Shown piece after piece: positions 8,287-16,331 of a stretch of DNA of 64,000 bases (position 1 is its first letter; every line of letters starts with the position of its first letter). Source of the stretch: UMGS973 sp964507795 (GTDB taxonomy: Bacteria; Bacillota; Clostridia; Peptostreptococcales; Anaerovoracaceae). Under the pieces are notes generated by a model. It was not told the origin of the DNA, made no database searches, and saw only the letters and a list, made by a program, of their open reading frames with translations. Position numbers and translations under genes: made by a program. The stretch lies in contig CAZDQV010000001.1 in NCBI GenBank assembly GCA_964507795.1, positions 4,936 to 68,935 of the forward strand, written 5' to 3'.

Positions 8287-8479
8287 GTTTTTTGTGTATC
8301 TGCTGGAAAGCTACGCGGCACATAAGGAAACAACAGCGGACAAGGTACTTGAAACACTGGACGAAAAGAACCTTACAGAGTTTGTGTACAATATGTATGA
8401 ACTATATCATGTTGAAGCAATCGAAAACGCTTTTCTTGACCTTGACAGCCTGATTGAAACAGGCAGGCCGGCATACTGA
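8264..8479 (+). CDS. DUF3791 small protein
   Basis: The 71-residue protein resembles DUF3791, with FKFFVYLLESYAAHK, then a helix with a charged surface and FVYNMYELYHVEA. ATG 8264 is preferred, preceded by GAGAGG; GTG 8261 is an alternative adding one residue. The start lies inside the preceding gene, so translation is likely coupled. DUF3791 genes commonly sit beside DUF3990 genes, which makes this the best antitoxin candidate of the cassette, but no functional proof is visible. The stop codon lies within a terminator-like hairpin at 8472-8495. Confidence 0.65.
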   Translation: MNLSKEFKFFVYLLESYAAHKETTADKVLETLDEKNLTEFVYNMYELYHVEAIENAFLDLDSLIETGRPAY

Positions 8480-8495
8480 TACAAAATGCAGTATG
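8472..8495 (+). terminator. Terminator-like hairpin after the DUF3791 gene
   Basis: CATACTG (8472-8478) pairs perfectly with CAGTATG (8489-8495) and is followed by TGTATTTT. The T-run is interrupted, so termination may be partial. Confidence 0.45.
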
Positions 8496-8506
8496 TGTAT
8501 TTTCGC

Positions 8507-8534
8507 TTGACTTTTGGCAAAAATAATATAGACT
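8507..8534 (+). promoter_or_regulatory. Promoter of the T-box-valS transcript
   Basis: TTGACT (8507-8512) and TAGACT (8529-8534) are separated by 16 bases, about 40 bases before the T-box begins. The -35 is near consensus and the -10 is weak. Confidence 0.5.
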
Positions 8535-8573
8535 AATACATGTGGGCAGATTATGCCTGCTGTATTAAATTAA

Positions 8574-8771
8574 TAAAAACGGTGATGAAGAGGAGTAGTA
8601 ACAAGAGCACCTTACAGAGAGTGGAGCAGGGCTGAGAGCTTCGCAGGAATTGCGTGTTACGAAGGTTGCTTCTGAGTTTTGCAATAAATGAGTGTCTGCA
8701 TATATTGTATGCAGGAACAAAGGTGGTACCGCGGAAATATTTCGTCCTTTGCAGCCGGCCTGCAAAGGGCG
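8574..8771 (+). promoter_or_regulatory. T-box riboswitch, valine type
   Basis: The leader shows the typical stem I elements (GGAGTAGTAAC, AGAGAG, GGCTGAGAG), a specifier segment reading GAAG-GTT-GCTTCTGAG, and the T-box core AAGGTGGTACCGCGG at 8720-8734. By alignment to the usual GAA-NNN-purine-CTTCTGAG spacing the specifier codon is GTT (8665-8667), valine, matching the valS gene below. A terminator stem pairs CGTCCTTTGCAG (8743-8754) with CTGCAAAGGGCG (8760-8771). Uncharged tRNA-Val should stabilise the antiterminator and allow valS transcription. Confidence 0.92.
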
Positions 8772-8824
8772 TTCTTGTATTTGCAAACCGGCAACATAAA
8801 CTATTTAAACAAGGAGATTATCGA

Positions 8825-11518
8825 ATGGAAAAGAACTTGGCAAAAACATACAATCCTAAGGATTTTGAAGACAGAATCTATGAGATGTGGGAGCAAAAAG
8901 GCGCTTTCAGAGCAGAAGTGGACAAAAGTAAGAAGCCATATACTATAGTAATGCCGCCTCCAAATATTACAGGACAGCTTCATATGGGACACGCTCTTGA
9001 CCAGACCCTTCAGGACGTTCTGACAAGATGGAAAAGAATGCAGGGCTACAGTGCGCTGTGGCTTCCGGGATCGGATCACGCCAGCATAGCCACAGAGGTT
9101 AAGGTAGTAGACAAGATCAGAGCAGAAGAAGGCCTCGAAAAAGAAGATCTTGGCAGAGAGGAATTTCTCAAAAGAGCATGGGCATGGAAAGAAGAATACG
9201 GCGGACGTATCACTAAACAGTGCCGTAAGCTGGGAGATTCATGCGACTGGGAAAGAGAACGCTTTACAATGGACGAGGGCTGCAACCGCGCAGTAAGAAC
9301 TCTGTTTGTGCAGCTTTACGAAAAAGGCCTTATATACAGAGGCAACCGCCTTATCAACTGGTGCCCTCAGTGCGGCACATCGCTGTCTGATGCAGAGGTA
9401 GAGCATGAGGACAAAAACGGCAAGTACTGGTATTTCAGATATGATGCAGCAACAGAAGGCGGAGACCCTATAATCGTTGCAACATCAAGACCTGAAACAA
9501 TGTTTGGCGATGTGGCCATAGCAGTGCATCCTGATGATGAAAGATACAAAGCCATGGTAGGCAAGAAGGTAATACTTCCGCTTGTTGGAACAGAAATCCC
9601 AATCATAGCAGACCCTTATCCTGACCCCGAAAAAGGAACAGGAGCAGTAAAAATAACTCCGGCGCATGACCCTAACGACTTTGAAGTGGGACAAAGACAT
9701 GGCCTCGATATGCCTTGCTGTATCAACCTTGACGCTACAATGAATGAGCTTGCAGGCAAATATGAGGGCATGGACAGATACGAATGCCGTAAAGCATGGG
9801 TTGAAGATCTTGACAAAGCAGGATTTTTAGTAAAAACAGAAGAAAAAGTAATACCTATGGGAGAATGCTACAGATGTCATACTACGGTTGAATCTATGCT
9901 GTCAGATCAGTGGTTTGTTGCAATGGAGGAACTTGCAAAGCCAGCCATAGAAGCAGCCCAAAAAGGCAATCTCAAGCATGTGCCTGAGAGATTTGAAAAA
10001 ATATATCTTCACTGGCTTGAAGAAATCAGAGACTGGTGTATTTCAAGGCAGCTCTGGTGGGGACACAGAATCCCGGCATACTACTGTCAGGATTGTGGCG
10101 AGCTTATGGTATGCCTTGATGAACCTCAAAAGTGCACCAAATGCGGCAGCACCAATATCAAACAGGATGAGGACGTGCTTGATACGTGGTTTTCATCTGC
10201 ACTGTGGCCGTTCTCGACACTGGGCTGGCCGGATAAGACAGAGGATCTTGACTACTTCTATCCTACAGACGTGCTTGTAACAGGATATGATATAATATTC
10301 TTCTGGGTAGTGAGAATGGTATTCTCAGCTCTTGAAACCATGGGAGAAGTGCCATTCAAATACGTATATGTTCACGGCCTTGTAAGAGATGCCGAAGGCC
10401 GCAAGATGAGTAAATCACTGGGTAACGGTATAGACCCGCTTGAAATAATTGACCAGTATGGTGCAGATGCACTGAGATTTATGCTTACAACGGGTATCAC
10501 ACCGGGTAATGATATGAGATTCAAGACAGACAAGCTTGAATCTGCGAGAAACTTTGCAAACAAGCTATGGAATGCTTCAAGATTCGTTATTATGAATCTG
10601 CAAAACGAAGACGGCAGCTTCAAAGATATAGCAGGCGGTGACATTTCGCAGATGGCACTGCAGGATGAGGACAAGTGGATACTCTCAAGAGTAAACGAAG
10701 CCGTTAAATACGTTACTGCGGCAATGGACAGATTTGACCTTGCCCTTGCGGGACAGAGAGTTTACGATGTGATCTGGAACGAATACTGCGACTGGTATAT
10801 CGAAATCGTCAAAGGCAGACTGTACGGTGATGATGAAGAGGACAAAAAAATAGCAAGATTTGTGCTCATAAGGGCATTAAAGGATATGCTATCGCTGCTT
10901 CATCCTTTCATGCCGTTTATAACTGAGGAAATCTGGAGCTATCTGCCAAAGGGAGAGGTAAAGGCGGACAATCCTGACAACTTCCTGATCAAATCAAGCT
11001 GGCCGGTTTATGATGAAGCTCTCACATATGAAGCAGAAACAGCAAAACTCGAGCTTGCAATGGAAGCAATCAGAGCAATCAGAAACATCAGAGCGGAAGC
11101 AGATGCAGCACCATCCAAAAAACTCAGAGCGGTGATATATGCGGATGCAGCTGACATGGAGCTTGTTAAATCAGCCGAAAGATATATCAGGGGAATGGCA
11201 AACATCACTGAGATAGAGTTTATCACAGACAAGTCAGAGGTTCCCGAGGATGTAATGTCAGCGGTAATTGCGACAGCCGAAATATATATTCCGTCAGATG
11301 ATCTGCTTGACTACAAGGCAGAGTTTGAAAGACTCACAAAAGAAAAGAAAAAACTCGAAGGTGAAGTGGCAAGAGTTACAGGCAAACTGTCAAACCAGGG
11401 CTTTGTAAACAAAGCACCCGAAAAAGTAATAGCAGCTGAAAAAGAAAAGAAAGTCATGTATGAAGATATGCTTGCAAAAGTAATCGAAAGACTTGCCATG
11501 GTAGAAAAGAAAATATAA
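8825..11518 (+). CDS. valS: Valyl-tRNA synthetase
   Basis: The 897-residue protein is a class I synthetase that attaches valine to tRNA-Val. The PPPNITGQLHMGHAL segment carries the HIGH-type signature, and GRKMSKSLGN carries KMSKS (527-531). The editing domain contains ATSRPETMFGD, a zinc-binding stretch has paired CxxC (YCQDCGEL and CTKCGS), and the C-terminus is a charged coiled coil ending in VEKK. The open frame extends upstream through the T-box, but ATG 8825 is the start because AAGGAGATTATCGA precedes it and it gives the family's usual N-terminus. folC overlaps its stop by one base, and the T-box makes expression depend on valine charging. Confidence 0.96.
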   Translation: MEKNLAKTYNPKDFEDRIYEMWEQKGAFRAEVDKSKKPYTIVMPPPNITGQLHMGHALDQTLQDVLTRWKRMQGYSALWLPGSDHASIATEVKVVDKIRAEEGLEKEDLGREEFLKRAWAWKEEYGGRITKQCRKLGDSCDWERERFTMDEGCNRAVRTLFVQLYEKGLIYRGNRLINWCPQCGTSLSDAEVEHEDKNGKYWYFRYDAATEGGDPIIVATSRPETMFGDVAIAVHPDDERYKAMVGKKVILPLVGTEIPIIADPYPDPEKGTGAVKITPAHDPNDFEVGQRHGLDMPCCINLDATMNELAGKYEGMDRYECRKAWVEDLDKAGFLVKTEEKVIPMGECYRCHTTVESMLSDQWFVAMEELAKPAIEAAQKGNLKHVPERFEKIYLHWLEEIRDWCISRQLWWGHRIPAYYCQDCGELMVCLDEPQKCTKCGSTNIKQDEDVLDTWFSSALWPFSTLGWPDKTEDLDYFYPTDVLVTGYDIIFFWVVRMVFSALETMGEVPFKYVYVHGLVRDAEGRKMSKSLGNGIDPLEIIDQYGADALRFMLTTGITPGNDMRFKTDKLESARNFANKLWNASRFVIMNLQNEDGSFKDIAGGDISQMALQDEDKWILSRVNEAVKYVTAAMDRFDLALAGQRVYDVIWNEYCDWYIEIVKGRLYGDDEEDKKIARFVLIRALKDMLSLLHPFMPFITEEIWSYLPKGEVKADNPDNFLIKSSWPVYDEALTYEAETAKLELAMEAIRAIRNIRAEADAAPSKKLRAVIYADAADMELVKSAERYIRGMANITEIEFITDKSEVPEDVMSAVIATAEIYIPSDDLLDYKAEFERLTKEKKKLEGEVARVTGKLSNQGFVNKAPEKVIAAEKEKKVMYEDMLAKVIERLAMVEKKI

Positions 11519-12804
11519 TGAGCGCAATAGACAAGATAAAAGAATTTAATAAATTCGGCAGTATACTCGGTCTTGAAAGAATGAGCGTGCTTATGGAGCT
11601 TCTTGGGAATCCCCAGGAAGCTCTTCGGTGTATTCACGTCGCGGGTACCAATGGCAAAGGCTCGTGCTGCCGATATATATACGAGGCACTCCTTGCAAAC
11701 GGATACAAAGCGGGTCTTTACACATCCCCGTTTATAGAGGTGTTCAATGAAAGAATCCAGTTTGACGGCAGATATATATCAGATGAAGAACTTGAAAAAT
11801 ATACGGGGATTGTTCTTGAAGCTGTTGAAAAAATGATAAAAATGGGTTATGATTCTCCTACAGAGTTTGAAGTCATAACAGCGGTCGCATTTGTATATTT
11901 CAAAGAAGCGGAGGCAGACTTTGCGGTGCTTGAAGTGGGGCTTGGAGGCAGAGGTGATTCAACCAATATTATCACTAAGCCTCTTGTCAGTATCGTTACA
12001 TCGATATCACTTGACCATACCGACAGACTGGGTGATACTTTAGAGCAGATAGCAGCCGAAAAAGCAGGAATTATTAAACCGGGTGTGCCGGTTGTATCGA
12101 ATGTACCTGAGCATGAGGCGGCAAAGGTCATAGCAGAGAAGGCCTACAGGCAGGGGTGCCTGTTTGTGGATGCTTCCAAGATAAAGCCAAAGCATACAGA
12201 GGAGTTTCTCGGAGGCTCTGCTGCTGACTTTGAGATAATGGGTACAGACTACAGCGGAGTTGAGATTTCCATGACAGGGCGGCATCAGATAAGCAATCTT
12301 ATGACTGCTCTTGCAGCCATAGAGCTTTTGAGAAAACAGAGAATAATCAGGATAAACCGCAGCGACCTTTACAGAGGTCTCAAACAGGCTGTACAAATAG
12401 GGCGGTTTGAAATATTATCGAAGGAGCCGTATGTAATACTTGACGGAGCGCACAACGAAGCCGGCGCTATGGCTTTGGCAGAGGTGATGACAAAATACTT
12501 TGCAAGAGACAGAGTGCTTATGGTATGTGGCATACTTGCAGACAAGGATGCAGACGGGATTCTCGATAATTTCACACGTATATCATCGCATTTTATTGCC
12601 TGCGAACCTGTAAGTGACAGAAAACTTGCGGCAGGCGACCTGCAGGCCAAAATTGAACAGAGGCAGTGCAGCTGCAGTATAGCAGCTTCTCCGCAGGAGG
12701 CGGTGGCAATGGCGGATTTTGCGACAGATAAATACGATGCCGTCTTGTATGCGGGATCGTTATACTTAATCGGAGAGATAAGGAGGATTATTGGCAATGA
12801 GTGA
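11518..12804 (+). CDS. folC: Bifunctional folylpolyglutamate/dihydrofolate synthase
   Basis: The 428-residue protein is a Mur-ligase-like enzyme that adds glutamate to folates (and often to dihydropteroate) using ATP. The P-loop reads HVAGTNGKGSCC (G43-S49), followed by YTSPFIEVFNERIQ, VLEVGLGGRGDSTN and SISLDHTDRLGDT, all typical of FolC. The ATG overlaps the valS TAA (taATG), indicating translational coupling. The next gene starts inside its end. Pairing of valS with folC is common in Firmicutes, so this part of the operon is conventional. Confidence 0.95.
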   Translation: MSAIDKIKEFNKFGSILGLERMSVLMELLGNPQEALRCIHVAGTNGKGSCCRYIYEALLANGYKAGLYTSPFIEVFNERIQFDGRYISDEELEKYTGIVLEAVEKMIKMGYDSPTEFEVITAVAFVYFKEAEADFAVLEVGLGGRGDSTNIITKPLVSIVTSISLDHTDRLGDTLEQIAAEKAGIIKPGVPVVSNVPEHEAAKVIAEKAYRQGCLFVDASKIKPKHTEEFLGGSAADFEIMGTDYSGVEISMTGRHQISNLMTALAAIELLRKQRIIRINRSDLYRGLKQAVQIGRFEILSKEPYVILDGAHNEAGAMALAEVMTKYFARDRVLMVCGILADKDADGILDNFTRISSHFIACEPVSDRKLAAGDLQAKIEQRQCSCSIAASPQEAVAMADFATDKYDAVLYAGSLYLIGEIRRIIGNE

Positions 12805-13741
12805 ACTTAAGCCCAAAAAAGTCCTGCTGTTTTACAATCCGTTTTCGGGAAACGGAATGTTCAAAAACAATCTGGATCATATTATCGAAAGATATCAGAA
12901 GGAAGGATTTATTGTAATGCCCGTCAGAGCCGAAAAAGGCAAAATATTAAATGCTCTGCTGCCTGAAATAAATCAGGATGAATACAGACAGGTTATCGTT
13001 GCAGGCGGTGACGGCACTATCAACATATGTGTCAATGCACTTCTCAAAAATGACATAGATTTGCCTATCGCAATATTTCCTTCAGGCACAGCTAACGACT
13101 TTGCATCATATTTTGAAATGCCAGATACGATAGATGCCATGATAGATGTGGCACTGGGAGAATATCAGGTGCCTGTTGATGTGGGCATTGTAAATGGCAA
13201 GTATTTCATCAATGTTGCCGCTATGGGCAATATGGTTGACGTGAGTCAAAAAACAGACCCTGTACTCAAGAACACATTGGGAAGATTTGCATATTATCTC
13301 AAAGGTGCATCAGAAGTTACAGAGTTAAAGCCGATAAATGTAAAGCTGACTACACCTGAGAATGTCTATGAAGAAGAGATGTTCTTCATGATAGTAATGA
13401 ATGGCACTTCTGCGGGAGGATTCAAAAACGTATCACCTGACAGTGAGATAAATGATGGACTGTTAAATGTGATACTGTTTCGCAAAATGCCTATACTTGA
13501 GATGGTTCCTCTCGGAATCAAAGTACTTCAGGGCGTACATCTTGAAGACCACAGAGTATTGACATTCAAGACAGACAGACTTCTGATAGAGTCTGATATG
13601 GATATACCTACGGATGTTGACGGAGAGCATGGCGAAAAACTCCCTCTTGAGTTTTCGGTGCTCCGCGACAAAATCAGGGTATTTGTAACCAAATCGGAGC
13701 GTGACTATTATGAAAGATTTAAGAATAGCAGTAACGGATGA
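12797..13741 (+). CDS. Diacylglycerol/lipid kinase family protein (YegS/BmrU type)
   Basis: The 314-residue protein has the diacylglycerol kinase catalytic fold. NPFSGNGMFKN near the N-terminus is the nucleotide loop, VAGGDGTINICVNAL is the GGDGT signature, and FPSGTANDFASYF completes the site. It likely phosphorylates a membrane lipid such as diacylglycerol. ATG 12797 is preferred, ten bases from AGGAGG; a TTG six bases upstream is too close to that site. It overlaps folC by eight bases and is overlapped by the acetyltransferase, so the whole run from valS is probably one transcript. Confidence 0.88.
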   Translation: MSELKPKKVLLFYNPFSGNGMFKNNLDHIIERYQKEGFIVMPVRAEKGKILNALLPEINQDEYRQVIVAGGDGTINICVNALLKNDIDLPIAIFPSGTANDFASYFEMPDTIDAMIDVALGEYQVPVDVGIVNGKYFINVAAMGNMVDVSQKTDPVLKNTLGRFAYYLKGASEVTELKPINVKLTTPENVYEEEMFFMIVMNGTSAGGFKNVSPDSEINDGLLNVILFRKMPILEMVPLGIKVLQGVHLEDHRVLTFKTDRLLIESDMDIPTDVDGEHGEKLPLEFSVLRDKIRVFVTKSERDYYERFKNSSNG

Positions 13742-14153
13742 CTATAATCAGCTTGTGCCCATGTTTATGGCAAACAGGCTTGAATTCAGCGAGGACGAGC
13801 CTATACCGACAGATATTGTGAAGTGCTGGCATCTTACAGACGAGCAGGGTTGCCTGCAGGGAGGCGCAGTGCTTGCCCTTCGTGAGGGACAGTTCATTGT
13901 TGACGGTATAGCAGTAAATGAGCCTTATCGCAAAACAGGAGCAGGCAGGAAACTTCTTGACTGTATTATAGCCGAGACATCATCAAGAGGAGGCAGCAGC
14001 ATATTTCTTGTTGCCAGAGCGCCGGGATTTTTCAGCAAATCAGGCTTTGTCACCATCAGTAGAGATGAAGCACCTCAATTCTTTGAATGCTTTACCTGTC
14101 CACAGTACGGGACAGAGTGCAGACCTGAGGTTATGAGGCTTGACGTTAAATAG
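13710..14153 (+). CDS. GNAT-family N-acetyltransferase
   Basis: The 147-residue protein has the GNAT core: FIVDGIAVNEPYRKTGAGRKLL is the acetyl-CoA binding strand and loop (R/Q-x-x-G-x-G/A form), followed by IFLVARAPGFFSKSGFV, typical of the last strands. It should transfer an acetyl group from acetyl-CoA to an amine; the acceptor is unknown. ATG 13710 lies inside the lipid kinase end, with GGAG upstream; an in-frame GTG at 13701 is possible. It is the last gene of the valS operon before the glyA promoter. Confidence 0.8.
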   Translation: MKDLRIAVTDDYNQLVPMFMANRLEFSEDEPIPTDIVKCWHLTDEQGCLQGGAVLALREGQFIVDGIAVNEPYRKTGAGRKLLDCIIAETSSRGGSSIFLVARAPGFFSKSGFVTISRDEAPQFFECFTCPQYGTECRPEVMRLDVK

Positions 14154-14171
14154 AATAAATGATTTGACGGC

Positions 14172-14200
14172 TTGAAAAACTGTGTTTTCTAATCTATAAT
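14172..14200 (+). promoter_or_regulatory. Promoter of glyA
   Basis: TTGAAA (14172-14177) and TATAAT (14195-14200) are separated by 17 bases. Transcription would start near 14207, leaving a 45-base leader with a small hairpin before the ATG. Confidence 0.75.
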
Positions 14201-14222
14201 TCTATTAATGACAAAGAAAGGG

Positions 14223-14241
14223 ACGCAGCATGAAACTGCGT
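14223..14241 (+). promoter_or_regulatory. Hairpin between ribosome site and glyA start
   Basis: ACGCAG (14223-14228) pairs with CTGCGT (14236-14241) around a seven-base loop. It lies between the purine run AAAGAAAGGG (ending 14222) and ATG 14252. When folded it shortens the effective spacing from 29 to about ten bases, so it could decide translation efficiency. Confidence 0.4.
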
Positions 14242-14251
14242 GGTAAAAACT

Positions 14252-15490
14252 ATGTATTCCATCGAAGAAATAAGAAAAACAGACAGTGAAATAGCATCAG
14301 CCATAGAAGCTGAGATTGCAAGACAGAACTCACATATCGAGCTTATAGCTTCAGAAAACTGGGTAAGCAAGGCTGTTATGGCAGCAATGGGATCCCCGTT
14401 TACAAACAAATATGCCGAAGGATATCCCGGCAAGAGATACTATGGTGGCTGTGAGTGCGTTGATATTGCAGAGAATCTGGCAATAGAGAGAGCAAAACAG
14501 CTCTTTGGCTGTGAATATGTCAATGTGCAGCCTCATTCCGGTGCACAGGCCAATATGGCAGTATTTTTTGCAGTATTAAAACCGGGAGATACATTCATGG
14601 GTATGAATCTTTCGGATGGCGGACATCTTTCCCACGGAAGCAAGGTTAATATGTCCGGCAAATACTTCAATGCTGTTTTTTATGGCGTTGACGAAAACGG
14701 ATTTATAGATTACGAACAGGTACGCAAGACTGCTCTCGAATGTAAGCCTAAGATGATAGTATGCGGTGCGAGTGCATATTGCAGAGCTATTGACTTCAAA
14801 AAACTCAGAGAAATCGCAGATGAAGTTGGAGCATATCTGATGGCGGATATTGCGCATATTGCAGGGCTGGTTGCTACAGGACTTCATCAGAGCCCGATTG
14901 AATATGCACATATAACTACGACTACTACACACAAGACCCTGAGAGGCCCAAGAGGCGGTATGATTATGAGCAGTCAGGCTGTTGCTGATGAGCTTAAACT
15001 TAACAAAGCAGTATTCCCAGGAATACAGGGCGGCCCTCTGATGCATGTTATAGCTGCAAAAGCTGTATGCCTCAAAGAAGCATTGCAGCCGGAGTTCAAA
15101 ACATATCAGCAGAATGTTGTTGCCAATGCCAAGGCATTGAGTGAAGGCCTTATCAGAAGAGGCATATCAATAGTATCAGGAGGAACTGATAATCATCTGA
15201 TGCTGGTTGATTTGACAAGCGTAGGCATCACAGGCAAAGAGATGGAAGCTCTCCTTGAAGAAGCAAACATCACATGCAACAAAAACACTATTCCAAATGA
15301 TCCGCAGTCACCTAATGTGACAAGTGGTGTCAGACTTGGAACTGCTGCTGTAACTTCAAGAGGCATGAACACAGAGGATATGGATAGACTCGCAGAGGCA
15401 ATTTCACTTGTAATCAAAGATGCGGGCAGCAGAGAAAAAGCAAAGCAGATAGTTGCAGAGCTTACAGCAAAATATCCGCTTAATGCATAG
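14252..15490 (+). CDS. glyA: Serine hydroxymethyltransferase
   Basis: The 412-residue protein interconverts serine and glycine while charging tetrahydrofolate with a one-carbon unit. It shows IELIASENWVSKAVM, NKYAEGYPGKRYYGGCE, HGSKVNMSGKYF and the PLP lysine in TTTTHKTLRGPRGG (K228), all classical. ATG 14252 gives the expected N-terminus MYSIEEIRKTD; a GTG at 14240 adds four residues and would lie within the leader hairpin. The gene has its own promoter and a terminator downstream. It complements folC just upstream in folate one-carbon metabolism. Confidence 0.95.
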   Translation: MYSIEEIRKTDSEIASAIEAEIARQNSHIELIASENWVSKAVMAAMGSPFTNKYAEGYPGKRYYGGCECVDIAENLAIERAKQLFGCEYVNVQPHSGAQANMAVFFAVLKPGDTFMGMNLSDGGHLSHGSKVNMSGKYFNAVFYGVDENGFIDYEQVRKTALECKPKMIVCGASAYCRAIDFKKLREIADEVGAYLMADIAHIAGLVATGLHQSPIEYAHITTTTTHKTLRGPRGGMIMSSQAVADELKLNKAVFPGIQGGPLMHVIAAKAVCLKEALQPEFKTYQQNVVANAKALSEGLIRRGISIVSGGTDNHLMLVDLTSVGITGKEMEALLEEANITCNKNTIPNDPQSPNVTSGVRLGTAAVTSRGMNTEDMDRLAEAISLVIKDAGSREKAKQIVAELTAKYPLNA

Positions 15491-15512
15491 TGGCAGATTC
15501 AAAACAAAATAT

Positions 15513-15565
15513 CAAAAGGGGCTGTCGCATCAATGACTGTGGTTGTGGTGCGGTAAGCCCTTTTG
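15513..15565 (+). terminator. Terminator after glyA
   Basis: CAAAAGGGGCT (from 15513) pairs with AGCCCTTTTG (15556-15565) with one bulged G, and an inner CGCATCAA-type stem. A second hairpin follows about 25 bases on, GCACCGG/CCGGTGC around GAAAATA, facing the convergent Hpt gene. Confidence 0.6.
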
Positions 15566-15644
15566 TCATGTCCCGGATGCACACCAAAAAGCACCGGGAA
15601 AATACCGGTGCCGGGACAATCTGTATTGTTTTGAAAGTGTGAAA

Positions 15645-16007
15645 TCATTCGCCTATGTGAAACTCGTTCATTGCCTCAAGAACGTGCATATATTCCTTTT
15701 CAAGGGCAGGGAAGCTCTGCTTTGCGGCTTCGAGGTTCTCTTCACGCAGCAGCTCAGTTGTATCTCTTGCCTGTTCAAAAAGATTCTGAAGGCCGAGATT
15801 TGCACACAGTCCTTTGAGTGTATGTGCCTCACGAAATGCGTCCTTTACTGCTCCGCTTTCGAGAGCATCCCGCAGTCTGCTGAAGCTTTCGTCGGATTTG
15901 AATTTTGCAAGAAAACGCTCAACAAGTGCAGAAGCTCCGCCAAGGCGTGCTAATACTTCCTGCAAATCTGATCCTACTGATGTATAGAAATTTTTAAGAT
16001 GTTCCAT
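15645..16007 (-). CDS. Stand-alone Hpt phosphotransfer protein
   Basis: The 120-residue protein is a single histidine phosphotransfer domain. The phospho-accepting segment reads FREAHTLKGLCANLG with H62, inside a helical bundle, and the C-terminus is a further helix pair. It would carry phosphate between the receiver of a hybrid kinase and a final response regulator. ATG 16007 is chosen because AAGGAGGGAGACTT lies just upstream; a longer frame to 16031 has no better site. It is divergent from the binding-protein/hybrid-kinase operon, and two hybrid kinases lie within 8 kb, so it is their likely partner. Confidence 0.85.
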   Translation of the reverse strand: MEHLKNFYTSVGSDLQEVLARLGGASALVERFLAKFKSDESFSRLRDALESGAVKDAFREAHTLKGLCANLGLQNLFEQARDTTELLREENLEAAKQSFPALEKEYMHVLEAMNEFHIGE

Positions 16008-16331
16008 AAGTCTCCCTCCTTGTTTATACAATTATGCCACTTAAATGGCCGGCCTGTCAACCGCAACATCAGCATTGGGATAAAAATATCCGGGACAAGG
16101 TGTTTTTTGTTTTATTTTTGACAATTCGATATATTGTAAAATTCAGAATTATAGTGTACAATGTATTCGGTGCACTCTGCATATATGCTTATTATACTGC
16201 AGATGCTGACACTACAATATTCTATTTATTTCTAATGAAATTGCAGCAAAGCATCCGGTATCAGTAGGCTACTACAGCTATATGCAGACATATACACAAG
16301 ATGCCGCTGCAGATTGTGGGAGGACGTTATT
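16008..16331 (+). promoter_or_regulatory. Divergent promoter region with a long leader
   Basis: This 324-base gap separates the Hpt gene from the binding-protein operon. A rightward promoter TTGTAA (16134-16139), 17 bases, TACAAT (16157-16162) would give a leader of about 160 bases. A TTGACA also lies at 16119-16124 without a matching -10. A short rightward ORF in this gap (from 16034) has no ribosome site and was not accepted. No known riboswitch was recognised in the leader. Confidence 0.5.

Noticed and set aside
16034..16267. 77-codon rightward ORF in the Hpt/binding-protein gap
   Set aside because: No ribosome site, atypical composition, and it overlaps the promoter at 16134-16162.
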